Below, one piece after another: positions 11,054 through 21,292 of a stretch of 64,000 nucleotides of DNA. A program made the position numbers and the translations under genes. Below the pieces are notes generated by a model. The model was not told the origin of the DNA, ran no database searches, and saw nothing but the letters and a program-made list of their open reading frames with translations. Position 1 is the stretch's first letter; every line of letters begins with the position of its first letter. Source of the stretch: Orychophragmus violaceus (lineage: Eukaryota > Streptophyta > Magnoliopsida > Brassicales > Brassicaceae); the NCBI GenBank assembly GCA_030180135.1, contig CM058230.1:17609082-17673081 (forward strand). The letters run 5' to 3'.

Positions 11054-12240
11054 TGATAGGTCAAGAATTATCCCTATTCTTACTGCAAGTGCACAATGAT
11101 GCGAATGTAGTACTTAGGGTATCAGATCCACAAGGACTCACGGTCACACGATAGATTATAAGTAATCGAATTAAGCTAAGCTAATCAGATTTCAAAACAG
11201 TAAACAAGACAACAAGTAAACAAATGAAGTGTGGTGAAAGTAAGCAATTAACGAAGGCGTCAGGTTTCAGGAAGTTCTCAGGAAATCAGGACTATAGGCT
11301 AATCAATCAATCGAGATCTAATTAAAAACTGTTCTAGAACTAGAATCACAGAATTATAATAGACCGACTTTCGTTGCGAATATTATCTATGTCTAACAAC
11401 CTAGCAAGCCAACTTTCGTTGCGAATCTCAGAGTTCTAAACAAGCACTAATCTCAGGTTCTTTCGTTCACAATTCTCCTAAGCCAAATTTCTTTGCGAAT
11501 AGTCATATTGCTCATCTAGGTTCTTTCTAGTTAATTAATCAACTTTCGTTGCAAAAATCAACCTAACAACAATAATCTAAGTGGCCAATTCAGATCAAGC
11601 AATAAGAACAACCCTAGATGAAGAACTAGAAAGATATGAATCCCTACGGATTGATCAACCTATAATTCCATGAAATCCCTTGTGAGAATCCCTAAACCTA
11701 ACTGGTAAACTACTCAGACATGACAATCATAACAAAAGACATGATGAATAGAATACTGAATATTATAAAACAGAATAAGAAACATGAGTTCGAAATCTTC
11801 TCTCTGTCGAATATCTGATCAGCCCCTAAAACTCTCTGAATGTAAAATAAAGCGTAAGTAAAGTGTAGCCTAAATAAGTGGCTAAAAACCCTAATATAAT
11901 GATCTAAGCTCGTCTGGGACCTTTTTGTAAGTCCGGGAAACTTCTGGACAAAAAATGTAAATTCTCCAAAAATGCAGATTTTTGTGCACATATCCCTGGA
12001 ATCACCTTGCAACGACCGATGCACATATTGCATCGACCATTGCAAGGCGATTTCGCAGCCAGTGAACTTTGTGAAACCTCTAAACAGTGCAGAAATGCTC
12101 CCAATGCTCCCAAAACGTCCAATTAGGCTCCAAATGTCCTTAAACTTGTGAAACACCTGAAAAGACTCCAAAACACATAGAAAGACTCGATAACAAAGAC
12201 ATATACCATGGTCAAAAGTCCTAAAAACCATGATATATCA
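11054..12240 (-). repeat. 5' LTR of the minus-strand Athila-like element
   Basis: 1,187 bp with TGATAT...ATATCA-type ends. Inside are four dispersed copies of an 18-bp motif near CCAACTTTCGTTGCGAAT at 11364, 11409, 11483 and 11539, and a weak TCGATCGA-type pair at 12008-12045. It is about as long as the solo LTR at 58800-59957 and similar to it. Confidence 0.85.
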
Positions 12241-12486
12241 ACTTACTACTTTCTCTCTCTAGAATTAACGTTTGTAATCTGAGCTCATCTCTCGACATGC
12301 TCGGATCCTTTTCACTTCAATACAAAACATGTTCATTTCCCGAGCGACCTTCATAATTTCCTGTTCATTTCCAACATTAGTCAGTTCTTCTTAAGACAAA
12401 CTTAGACCAACGGATTCCCCGAGCACGTCAACTCTCACCGAGCAAGACGAGCATCTGGCCTTTGTGACGAACCCGGTTATCACAAT

Positions 12487-12504
12487 TGGCGCCGTCTGTG
12501 GGGA
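12487..12504 (+). other. Primer-binding site, Tat type
   Basis: TGGCGCCGTCTGTGGGGA lies two bases after an LTR end reading ...TATCACA. This site is common in plant Tat-lineage gypsy elements. Confidence 0.8.
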
Positions 12505-12540
12505 TATTAATTTTTTCTTCACTAACAGACAAGTTCGATA

Positions 12541-13150
12541 ATGACAGGACCTCCAACGAGCAAGGATTTCATCATCATCCCAGACAAATCAAGTTCGGGA
12601 ACGACCTCACAAGCAAAGGACCAACCCGACAAGGCTCACCACGTTTCTCAAGTCGTCGACCCTATCATCCAACCCGCGAACACAGACACACCCTCAAATA
12701 CCGAGCAAGCTCGGCAGGTTACAAGCAACAAATCCAACGAGCAGGACATGTTTGTCCTATTTAAGGCTCTCATGACCCAAGTGGAGGAGCTATCCCGAGG
12801 GAGTAATGCTCGTTTTGACTAGCTTGCCACAGCACAAGCATTGTGCCAAGGACAGATCAACGATCTGCAAGCATCAGGTCAACAATCGACCACGCCTCGG
12901 CCGACCAACTTCATACTGCGTCTTCAACGCGTCTTGTTAGGGGATCACCGACCCCGAACATCGGACAAGGCAGATGAACGGTCTCACATTCTTCAGCACA
13001 TCAAACCGAGGAAACCAACGATCAACCTCTCATCACTGAAGCCCCGAGCAGCTCAGCAGTAGACACTCATAAAGACATCGAGATCGAGGATCTAAAATTA
13101 ATTCTACAAAGTATGACATCAAAAGTCCACCAAACGATCAGCTCGGCAGC
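12541..13150 (+). pseudogene. Tat-like gag, N-terminal segment
   Basis: It starts at ATG 12541 and reads about 94 codons of a polar, Ser/Asp/Gln-rich N-terminus before a TAG at 12823. Further degenerate frames continue to 13150, the last ones encoding an acidic linker (DIEIEDLKLILQS) that runs straight into the insertion site. The coding frame continues across the insertion at 19874 when one copy of the GCAGC target duplication is removed, which confirms that both parts belong to one gene. Confidence 0.75.
13146..13150 (+). repeat. Target-site duplication, left copy (GCAGC)
   Basis: GCAGC directly before the LTR at 13151; the same five bases follow the other LTR at 19869-19873. Confidence 0.9.
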
Positions 13151-14372
13151 TGATATATCATGGTTTTTACTAGTTTTAGACCATGATATAAGTGTGTTTT
13201 TAGTGTCTTTTGTCTTTGTTTAGAGTCTTTTACAGGTATAATCAGGTTGGGAGCTGAATTGGAGATAATGGAGCATTTTGGAGATTTTTGGAGTGTTTGG
13301 CCGAGAGATAGAGTTCACTGTCCGAAACAGAGGAAGGTGTCGATCGTTGCACTCTAGCATCGATCGATGCACCAGCGAGATGGGCCAAAAACTCGGCGGT
13401 TTAGAAGAGTGAAGAATTTACACTTTGATCCAGAAGTTCCTGTTATTTACAAAGAAGCCCTTGGCCGAGATTATGCCTATATAATAGAGTTTTTAGAGTT
13501 TTTATTAGGGAGGCTTTATACTTTTTACATTACGCAATCCATAATTAAGAGCAGAGGATTTTAGAGCTTTTGGGGCTGATCTGAACCTGTTACATCATCT
13601 GTATTTGGAGAAGATTTCGAACCCCTTTTACTCTTATTATTTTATGCAATTTATTCATTCTATGATTATGTTTTCATTATCTATGTCTGAGTAGATCCAT
13701 AGTTAGGTTTAGGGTTTCTCACATAGGATTTCATGACTTGCTAGACTTGTTCAAATTCAGTTAAGGATTCATAACTATATCTGTTCTTCAATTTAATTGT
13801 GCTTAAAGCTAGTTCTAACCTGATCAATTAGAATCTAGATCTTAGGTTGCTAAATACGTCACGGAAGTGGGGTTTAGGAATCTGAACTAATTAAATTGGG
13901 CAATTAAACTTTGCGCAAACGGAAGTTTGGTTTAGGATAATTGTGAACATATCAAACTTGGACTTATTGCTAGTTTAATCTGTTAGTTCTCGCAAACGAA
14001 AGTTTGGTTTGCTGCACTTAGGCTTAGAGAATTATCGCAAAGGAATTTGGTTAATTCTATATCTGTGTTTTGAGTTCTAGAACTGTGCTTAATTAGATCC
14101 TTGCTGAATGAACTGTCTGCTTGTCTGATTTCCTGAGAATACCCTAGGCTTGACGCTTTTAATTACTTGTTTCACAACCGTTAATCTCTGCTACTGATTT
14201 ACTTTCTCGCACCGCAATTTATTTCATTCACTACTTGCTTATTTCTAGTATTTATTCCTACAGTTTGATTCTCTTGAGACCGAGTGTCCCTGTGGATTCG
14301 ATAACCCTATATACTACTTTGACATTGCTGTTCACTTGCAGTTTTAGTATAGGGAAAACTTACAACCTATCA
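13151..14372 (+). repeat. 5' LTR of the young Athila-like element
   Basis: 1,222 bp, TGATATATCA...CCTATCA. A TCGATCGA motif pair sits at 13338-13374. Three or four copies of a CGCAAACGAAAGTTTGG-like motif lie between 13857 and 14050; this is the reverse complement of the dispersed motif in the minus Athila LTR. A 65-codon open frame inside is repeated in the other LTR only because the LTRs are the same. Confidence 0.93.
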
Positions 14373-14378
14373 AGTTTT

Positions 14379-14396
14379 TGGCGCCGTTGCCGGGGA
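14379..14396 (+). other. Primer-binding site, Athila type
   Basis: TGGCGCCGTTGCCGGGGA, six bases after the LTR end. Confidence 0.88.
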
Positions 14397-14644
14397 CTCT
14401 TTGAGTCTTCGATAGGACCGAACTTAGGGTTTTACTAGAAATTTTTCTTTTTGTTTTTCGTTTTTTTCGTTTTTATTCTTTGATTTTGCTAACTTTTTCT
14501 CTGATTTCTTTCTGTCGCAGGTACGAATTTCGCCTTGCGTCGATCGTTGCATACCTTGCGTCGATCGTCACTAGGCGATTCTGAGAACTGAATCGATCGT
14601 TGCACTGATAGCATCGATCGTTGCTGGACGATTACAGACAGTTT
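14397..14644 (+). other. Leader with pyrimidine tract, CAG and motif cluster
   Basis: A long T-rich stretch (about 14440-14516) ends in TTTCTGTCGCAG at 14520, which looks like a 3' splice site. Four TCGATCGTTGC-type motifs follow at 14536-14624, just before the gag start. The same arrangement occurs in the minus-strand Athila-like leader. Confidence 0.55.
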
Positions 14645-16245
14645 ATGCCAACGCAGAAAACTCGAAGTAATCCGAACTCGAGCTTGGTTAATCTCGGACT
14701 AGAGGAACTTGGACGTCTAGAAAGGACTAACAGAAGAGAAAGGAGAGATAGAATGGTACGAGAACGTTTGATCTTGATACCAGATGCTGAAGGTACCCTA
14801 AGGGACCAAGATGACAACCCGTACAATGCTGCTGGGCATCGGGTTGATGCTGAAGGGAATGTTATCCCTGATCCTCCTGAGAAACAGGAGCTGAACCGAA
14901 ACCAGGGTCAAGGACAGGCCCAAGGTAGAGAGATGATAGTTCATGAGAGGACACTAGCTGATTACAACAGACCTGATGAGTTTCATGCAAACCGAGCAGC
15001 TCTAGTGCTTCCTGCTTTTGAGAGGAACGATTTTGAGGTAAAAACCATCTACTACCAGCTGATGAGACAGATTGCTTTTCATGGTCTTCAATCAGAGCAG
15101 CCTATGGATCACATTGACAAGTTTGATGACATAGTCACTGGCATGAAGTATGAAGGAGTATGCCCGGACTATCTGTTCCTTAAGCTATTTCCGCACAGTC
15201 TTGTTGGAGACACTAGTGCATGGCTGAGACAACTGGCACCTGGTCAGTATACTACTTGGACAGCCTTAAAGAGTGAGTTCCTGCGTCACTTTTATGATGA
15301 TGCACGCCGGATCAGTCCAGACAGGACATACTCACCTTTTCCCAAGGAGCTGTGGAGCCCTTGAAGACTGCCTGGATGAGATTTAAGCAGTATCAGCGTG
15401 ACTGTCCACACCATGGATTCACAGAAGTACAGCTGATTGGTATCTTCTTCAGAGGCATAGATCTCCCTTATCAGACTGCGCTGGATAATTCCAGCAATGC
15501 TAATTTTAACACCAGGACTCGTACACAGGCTAAGCAGTTGATAGAGAATCTGATTGGCAGCAACAGTTGCAAAACAATGGATGAAAGGAGAAAGAGATCT
15601 GGTGGAACCGTAGAGAATTCTGATATAGCTAATATAAGATCCAGATTGGACACAGTCTACAATCTCCTAACAAGTAAGAAATCTGTCCACTTTGCCCAAG
15701 ATGTAGAGGTGATTCAGGCTGAGGAGGAAACTCAGGAAGAAGATGTGAATTTCATAGGAGGTTCTGGTTTCCAAGGTAATAGATTTGGTAATCAACAGGG
15801 GAACAGATTCTCCAATGGTGGACAGACTGGTGGGTTTCAGAAGACCTATGGACAAGGTAATCAGAGAACCTATGGGTCTACATCCCATCAGACTCCTCCT
15901 GCACCTACAGCCCATGAGAGCAAGATGGAGGCTATGATGGAACAACTGATGGAGAGTCAAACCAAGCTTTCTGTGGACAACAATAAGAAGCTGGACGCTG
16001 TCTATCAAGACCTCAATGGGAAGTTTGAGTCACTGAGCACTCACATGAAGCAGTTGGACACTCAGGTGAACCAGATGTCCAGCTCACTGAAGGGAAAAGG
16101 AGTTGCAGAGACTCATATTAAGGCCTGGTCTGTACTCATTAATGATGGATCTTATCTAGGGGAGAAATTTGAGCTAAGTACAGCCGAGTTAGTGACTGAG
16201 GCAGAATATTCGGATTTCTGTGAAAAACTCTCGGGTAAAATCTGA
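14645..16245 (+). pseudogene. Athila-like gag with one frameshift
   Basis: The first in-frame ATG is 14645. The N-terminus is Arg/Glu-rich, followed by the conserved TLADYNRPDEFHANRAA block. The Retrotrans_gag core has EQPMDHIDKFDDI, APGQYTTWTALK and FLRHFYDDA. The frame is lost near 15308 by a one-base indel and continues in the next frame (SRQDILTF..., then WMRFKQYQRDCPHHGF). The C-terminal half is rich in Gln/Gly/Asn (GNRFGNQQGNRFSN) and ends in a helical segment with KLDAVYQDLNGKF. The stop is TGA at 16243-16245. Given the near-identical LTRs, the frameshift may already have been in the parent copy. Gag would be the structural protein; no classical CCHC knuckle was seen. Confidence 0.85.
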
Positions 16246-17283
16246 TGCAGTGCGTCGATCGATGCAACTTCTGTGACGATCGATGCACCTGTCGGGAGGA
16301 CAACGATCGACGCACCCTTTGTGTCGATCGTTGCAGGGCGTGAACAGACAGAACCGTGGGATGAAAGTGAGATTGATGCAGAACTAGCCCGCCTATTCCC
16401 TGATGTATCTGAGATCACTCAAGAGGATGTTTATGCACAAGCCATTAGGCAATATCCCAAGGTGTCTGAAGTGATTAAACAAGAGATTGAAGAGCTGAAA
16501 AAGCTAGAAGAGAGTGGTGAAGACTTGGAAGAAATTCCACCTTCTGATGATCCACCTTATCTTCCATGTGTTCAGAGATATTTGAACAAGATGTTGCCTT
16601 TAGATGAGGAGCTGAGAGAATGGGTGATAATAGTTCCTCAGCATATCAGTGATGTTCTGCTAACTAAGGTCCCGAAGAAGCTATCTGATCCTGGAGTTTT
16701 TGTGCTAGATTATTCTATCTTTGAGGATAGTTTTAGGCGCTCTCTGTGTGATTTAGGAGCTGCTGGAAGCATAATGCCTTACTCTGTGGCAGAGAAGCTG
16801 GGACTATTGGATTTTACTCCTACTAGGACTTCTCTTGTCCTAGCTGATCAGTCCATACGAGTTCCTGAAGGACTTCTTATGGACATTCCGGTGAGAGTTG
16901 GGAACTACTTGGTTCCAACGGACTTCCTTGTGCTGAAATATAACTGTGATCCGGATGAAGCTTTATTGCTTGGGAGACCATTCTTGGCTACAGCAGGAGC
17001 TGTGATTGACGTTAGACAGAGTCTAATAGACCTCCACCTGGGAGATAAACCACTGCACTTTGAGATGGATAGGCTGCGAAAGCCACTGATAGATGGGCAG
17101 ACATTCACCATAAGGGACGCAGATTTTGAGCAGCCTGATCTTACAACGGTTATAGATCCTGGAGCACATTTTACTCCATCTTTTCTTGGACATAAGCATT
17201 CTGCAACAGCGTACTCACCACCTTGGATGAGGAGACTTGAACAGAGACAGAAAAAGTCTCTGTCAGGACCTCCTGGTACTTGA
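16246..17283 (+). CDS. Athila-like aspartic protease, in the gag frame after a TGA
   Basis: The frame directly continues the second gag segment past the TGA; the first ATG after it is at 16273. A short repeat-derived segment (TIDAP...TIDAPFVSIVAG) precedes an acidic region and the helical QRYLNKMLPLDEELREW. The retropepsin fold follows, with SLCDLGAAGSIMPYSVAEKLGL (active site D-L-G, as in Athila-type proteases) and LLLGRPFLATAGAVIDV near the end. The protein stops at 17281-17283 with no RT following, where a full element would continue into pol. It would cleave gag. Whether it is made by readthrough of the TGA or from its own start cannot be told from sequence. Confidence 0.85.
   Translation, partial: CSASIDATSVTIDAPVGRTTIDAPFVSIVAGREQTEPWDESEIDAELARLFPDVSEITQEDVYAQAIRQYPKVSEVIKQEIEELKKLEESGEDLEEIPPSDDPPYLPCVQRYLNKMLPLDEELREWVIIVPQHISDVLLTKVPKKLSDPGVFVLDYSIFEDSFRRSLCDLGAAGSIMPYSVAEKLGLLDFTPTRTSLVLADQSIRVPEGLLMDIPVRVGNYLVPTDFLVLKYNCDPDEALLLGRPFLATAGAVIDVRQSLIDLHLGDKPLHFEMDRLRKPLIDGQTFTIRDADFEQPDLTTVIDPGAHFTPSFLGHKHSATAYSPPWMRRLEQRQKKSLSGPPGT
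16251..16335. repeat. TCGATCGA-type motif cluster at the gag-protease junction
   Basis: Four units (gcgtcgatcgatgc, gacgatcgatgc, aacgatcgacgc, gtgtcgatcgttgc) lie within 85 bp immediately after the gag stop. They are translated as S/T-I-D-A repeats when read through. Confidence 0.8.
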
Positions 17284-18646
17284 AAGATCTCATCCGTCCG
17301 GTCAAGCTATTGACCTTAAACAAGCGCTGGGTGGGAGGCAACCCACCATTAGGTACTAGTGTTTTTCTTTTTCATTTTTGGTGTTTTTGTTAGGATTTTA
17401 CGTTTGTTTTTGTTTCTGGTGAGTTTATGATTGTAGGTCTCGGTTAAATCGCAGTGCAGCGATCGATGCATTTCTGCATCGATCGTCACAACACGAAAAG
17501 AATCGCATTGCAGCGATCGTTGCGGTCCTGAGCAACGATCGACTATACACGAAAATCGCCAAGTAACGGTCGATGCACTTAGTGCAACGGTCGATGCTTA
17601 GCGACAGAGGTAACCCGACAGACATAACTTCACCTTTTCAATTTTTATTTTCTTTTTACCGATCCTTCGCTGGACACTACTGGGGACAGTGTGTCTTAAG
17701 TGTGGGGGAGGTGCTATTGACTTATATCTTTCTGTTTTCTTAAGAGTCAGTCCGTTTTTCAAAAATTTGTTTTATTGAGTCAAAATTGTTTAAGTAAGAA
17801 ACTATGATTTTCTGAGAAGATTTACAAGACTTGCAGGAACTTAAGTAACCATTGGGATGAAGTTGCAGGATCTATCTATGACTATTAGAAAACCCCATCA
17901 CAAATCAACCTACTGGGAACACCCACATCACTTCAGGTATCAGAGGATCCTTTACTGACTTCAACCTTAATACTGACTTAGATTTCTCACCTAAGGGCTT
18001 GGTATGCTTTATGTCGGATTCCCTGTTAGTTCTGACACAGCCTGTAAACCTGTCCTATTTGGTCCCCTTCTCCCCTTCTGTAAAGTAAAAAAAAAAAAAA
18101 AATAATAATAATAAACTGAGGATGAGTTAGTAACTCCGAAGTGGTCATGAGAATAGTAGCAAACACTATTATCTCTCATGTGATCCATGGAATGTGTCCA
18201 AAGTACACCCCATAACGGGAAGAACACTGATAAAAAAAATAAAATGATACCCAGTGGGGAAAAATCAGTTGTTAAAGAAGGGAAAGAGAAGAAAGGGACT
18301 AGAGAAAGATAGTATGGTGGTCTAGAGCTGATAAGGTAAGAATCCATGTGCCTTTAGATCGATACTCCTTAGGTGAGACCGCACTTAAATACTTGCAGAA
18401 GTCAGTAGGGAGAATTTGAATGCTTGGATGTGATTGTGGAGTTTACCTAGGACAGTTGCTAAGTGTGGGGGAAGTACATTGTGGTCTTGATATCCTGTGA
18501 TTGATTCTTTCAGTGGTTTACTAAGGGGAATCTGAGTATTGTAGCTTCTAGGATGAAATGAGTTTCTGAAGAGTTTTCAAACCTCTTCACCATGTTTTAG
18601 TTCTCTGTTTTGCTTGAGGGCAAGCAAAGGCTAAGTGAGGGGGAAT
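17284..18646 (+). other. Non-coding 3' internal region of the Athila-like element
   Basis: No protein family is recognisable. It holds a motif cluster (17455-17598: cagcgatcgatgc, gcatcgatcgtc, cagcgatcgttgc, gcaacgatcgac and others). It also holds an A-rich/TAA microsatellite (about 18088-18113) and two copies of a polypurine-like sequence ahead of the real one: CTTAAGTGTGGGGGAG at 17695-17710 and CTAAGTGTGGGGGAAG at 18459-18474. A complete Athila would have pol and env here. Confidence 0.65.
18612..18646 (+). other. Hairpin plus polypurine tract before the 3' LTR
   Basis: GCTTGAGGGCAAGC (18612-18625) can form a short stem. The polypurine tract CTAAGTGAGGGGGAAT follows and ends at 18646, directly before the LTR. 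The same hairpin-PPT arrangement stands before the 3' LTR of the element at 48722-54382. Confidence 0.75.
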
Positions 18647-19868
18647 TGATATATCATGGTTTTTACTAGTTTTAGACCATGATATAAGTGTGTTTTTAGT
18701 GTCTTTTGTCTTTGTTTAGAGTCTTTTACAGGTATAATCAGGTTGGGAGCTGAATTGGAGATAATGGAGCATTTTGGAGATTTTTGGAGTGTTTGGCCGA
18801 GAGATAGAGTTCACTGTCCGAAACAGAGGAAGGTGTCGATCGTTGCACTCTAGCATCGATCGATGCACCAGCGAGATGGGCCAAAAACTCGGCGGTTTAG
18901 AAGAGTGAAGAATTTACACTTTGATCCAGAAGTTCCTGTTATTTACAAAGAAGCCCTTGGCCGAGATTATGCCTATATAATAGAGTTTTTAGAGTTTTTA
19001 TTAGGGAGGCTTTATACTTTTTACATTACGCAATCCATAATTAAGAGCAGAGGATTTTAGAGCTTTTGGGGCTGATCTGAACCTGTTACATCATCTGTAT
19101 TTGGAGAAGATTTCGAACCCCTTTTACTCTTATTCTTTTATGCAATTTATTCATTCTATGATTATGTTTTCATTATCTATGTCTGAGTAGATCCATAGTT
19201 AGGTTTAGGGTTTCTCACATAGGATTTCATGACTTGCTAGACTTGTTCAAATTCAGTTAAGGATTCATAACTATATCTGTTCTTCAATTTAATTGTGCTT
19301 AAAGCTAGTTCTAACCTGATCAATTAGAATCTAGATCTTAGGTTGCTAAATACGTCACGGAAGTGGGGTTTAGGAATCTGAACTAATTAAATTGGGCAAT
19401 TAAACTTTGCGCAAACGGAAGTTTGGTTTAGGATAATTGTGAACATATCAAACTTGGACTTATTGCTAGTTTAATCTGTTAGTTCTCGCAAACGAAAGTT
19501 TGGTTTGCTGCACTTAGGCTTAGAGAATTATCGCAAAGGAATTTGGTTAATTCTATATCTGTGTTTTGAGTTCTAGAACTGTGCTTAATTAGATCCTTGC
19601 TGAATGAACTGTCTGCTTTTCTGATTTCCTGAGAATACCCTAGGCTTGACGCTTTTAATTACTTGTTTCACAACCGTTAATCTCTGCTACTGATTTACTT
19701 TCTCGCACCGCAATTTATTTCATTCACTACTTGCTTATTTCTAGTATTTATTCCTACAGTTTGATTCTCTTGAGACCGAGTGTCCCTGTGGATTCGATAA
19801 CCCTATATACTACTTTGACATTGCTGTTCACTTGCAGTTTTAGTATAGGGAAAACTTACAACCTATCA
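18647..19868 (+). repeat. 3' LTR of the young Athila-like element
   Basis: 1,222 bp. I saw only two substitutions against 13151-14372: an A/C change in the ttattattttatgc region and a G/T change near tctgcttgtctg. It is followed by the TSD GCAGC. Confidence 0.93.
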
Positions 19869-19873
19869 GCAGC
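19869..19873 (+). repeat. Target-site duplication, right copy (GCAGC)
   Basis: It matches 13146-13150 and restores the interrupted Tat-like gag frame when one copy is removed. Confidence 0.9.
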
Positions 19874-21170
19874 CGATATCGACCGCATACTTGAAGAAAC
19901 CCAAAACACTCCTTTCACACGCCGTCTCACGGACGTTCAACATCCTGGAAATATCAAGATGATAACATATGACAGACACTCCGACCCGAGGAAATTTATG
20001 TCTGCATTTCGCATAGCGATGGGCCGAACAAAGTTCAACGTCGGGGAACGCGATGCAGGCTACTGCCAAATATTCGTCGAGCATCTGACCGGATCCGCCT
20101 TGGATTGTTTCTCTCGCTTAGAACCAAACTCGATCGACGGATACCAGGATCTAAACTTAGCATTTTTCAAACACTACTCGATGTATATCCATGAAGAAGT
20201 GTCTAACGCCGACCTTCGGCCATCACGCAAGGAAAAAAAGAGAGTCTTCGATCATACATTCAAGAGCATCCTCGCGAAGATATCAAATACCGACAGAGAA
20301 GGCCTGCCCGCACTAAGGAATGACCTATGGTACGAATCTAGCTTCCGCGAGGAGCTAAAGAAAAATAAGCCAAGCTTTCTCGAATACGCTCTTCACCGAG
20401 CAACAATTTTAAACGACCTCGAATAAGAAAAGGAAACCCTGGCGAAGAAGTTCGGACCAAAAGCTCCAACTCAAAAGAAAAGGCAGAGAAAACCGCCGAG
20501 CAACACAAACCACGCCAACACTACGATCAATATTACAAAAGGACGAAGGAGGAGGATATCTCAAGAAAGGGGAAGTCAGCATACTATGTTAGCGATAAAT
20601 CGCAGGAGTATCACCAAGAAGAAGAACGACCCACCCAAAACAATCGCCAAGATCACCCGCCCCAAGGCTATCAGCAAGATCATCGCCCGCCCCAAGGCTA
20701 TCAACAAGATCATCACCCGCCCCAAGGCTATCAACAAGATCAAAACCAGGGCAAGCCATTGACCAATAAGTTCGTTCGGGGAGGTGACAAGAGCAAGCTC
20801 TACTCCAACTATCATCAACGAGCAGGTCACAACACGTACGAGTGCAGAAACTTACAAGCTCTACTTTATGCCGACTACCAAAAGGACGACAAAAAGTTGG
20901 TGGCAAACCGCAATCAACCTCCCGCGAAGCAATTTAACTAGGAAACACAGCCAAAGAACGAAGTTGAACATTTCAAACTCGCCCATGAAGAGAAAAAGAA
21001 ACAAGTGGCCTTCACAGAGGAAATTGAGCAGATAGATGCGAATACATAAACAACAAATAAACGAGCTCGTGACGAAGAAGACAAGGAAGGAACGCCTCCA
21101 CTGAGAAGGCGCTTCAATATGATAATAGGAGGTCTACCGCAAACCAACGACTCAATACGATCGATCAATG
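19874..21170 (+). pseudogene. Tat-like gag, core and C-terminal segment
   Basis: The segment 19874-20426 encodes a Retrotrans_gag core: TPFTRRLTDVQHPGNIKM, YDRHSDPRKFMSAFRIAMGR, FVEHLTGSALDCFSRLEP and DLNLAFFKHYS. After a TAA at 20424 the protein continues in shifted frames through a Gln/His/Pro-rich tandem repeat (20648-20734). A zinc-knuckle remnant with text YSNYHQRAGHNTYEC then appears, in which the first Cys of the CCHC pattern is Ser. It ends in RRRFNMIIGGLPQ-like text near 21140. Upstream frames that appear to reach back to 19731 only cross the LTR. Confidence 0.75.
20648..20734 (+). repeat. Three-copy tandem repeat in Tat-like gag
   Basis: Units of 27, 30 and 30 bp, each ending CCCCAAGGCTATCA and encoding HPPQGYQQD-like peptide, lie between the gag core and the zinc-knuckle remnant. 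Confidence 0.85.
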
Positions 21171-21292
21171 TAACATCCGCATGGATTGTTAAGTTAATTA
21201 ATAAGCTATATATATTCATAACTCCTAGTTCTTCATCATATATTGTTCTTGCTATTTGATCTAGAATGGTCACATATATTTTTGATTATATG
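21171..21292. other. Junction between Tat-like gag and LINE tail
   Basis: AT-rich DNA without a recognisable feature; it may be host or element sequence. Confidence 0.4.

Larger units (their letters stand above)
9674..12240 (-). mobile_element. Athila-like Ty3/gypsy element, 5' part only
   Basis: On the minus strand: 5' LTR 12240-11054, PBS 11047-11030, leader, then a decayed gag running to 9674, where the copia element is inserted. The rest must lie left of the copia tandem, outside the window. LTR ends are TGATATATCA...CCTATCA. It is related to, but clearly diverged from, the plus-strand element at 13151-19868. Confidence 0.85.
13151..19868 (+). mobile_element. Young non-autonomous Athila-like element (gag-protease only)
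   Basis: 6,718 bp: two 1,222-bp LTRs, an Athila-type PBS, gag, protease, about 1.36 kb of non-coding DNA and a polypurine tract, flanked by the TSD GCAGC. I found only two differences between the LTRs, which implies a recent insertion. No RT, RNase H, integrase or env could be found between the protease stop (17283) and the 3' LTR (18647). It therefore belongs with LTR elements that keep gag but lack pol, sometimes called TR-GAG, and would depend on another element's enzymes. Confidence 0.92.
12241..21170 (+). mobile_element. Tat-like Ty3/gypsy element, degenerate, interrupted
   Basis: The residual 3' end of an LTR (12241-12484, ending TTATCACA) is followed by a PBS and a gag that starts at 12541. 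At 13150 the gag is interrupted by the young Athila-like element and resumes at 19874. It can be followed to about 21170, where text resembling the end of gag (RRRFNMIIGG) stops. No protease, RT or integrase was found, so the 3' part is lost. The LTR itself is cut on its left by the minus-strand Athila-like LTR. Confidence 0.75.

Noticed and set aside
13367..13564. A 65-codon frame repeated identically at 18863-19060, and a shared frame at 14235/19731
   Set aside because: Both lie inside LTRs and are identical only because the LTRs are; no family resemblance.
8499..17598. Regularly repeated short motif as a CRISPR array
   Set aside because: Spacing is irregular, units are degenerate palindromes, no cas genes are present, and the context is plant retroelements.
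17284..18646. Search for an env-like or pol gene downstream of the Athila-like protease
   Set aside because: No frame with RT, integrase or envelope features; the longest frames are antisense shadows.
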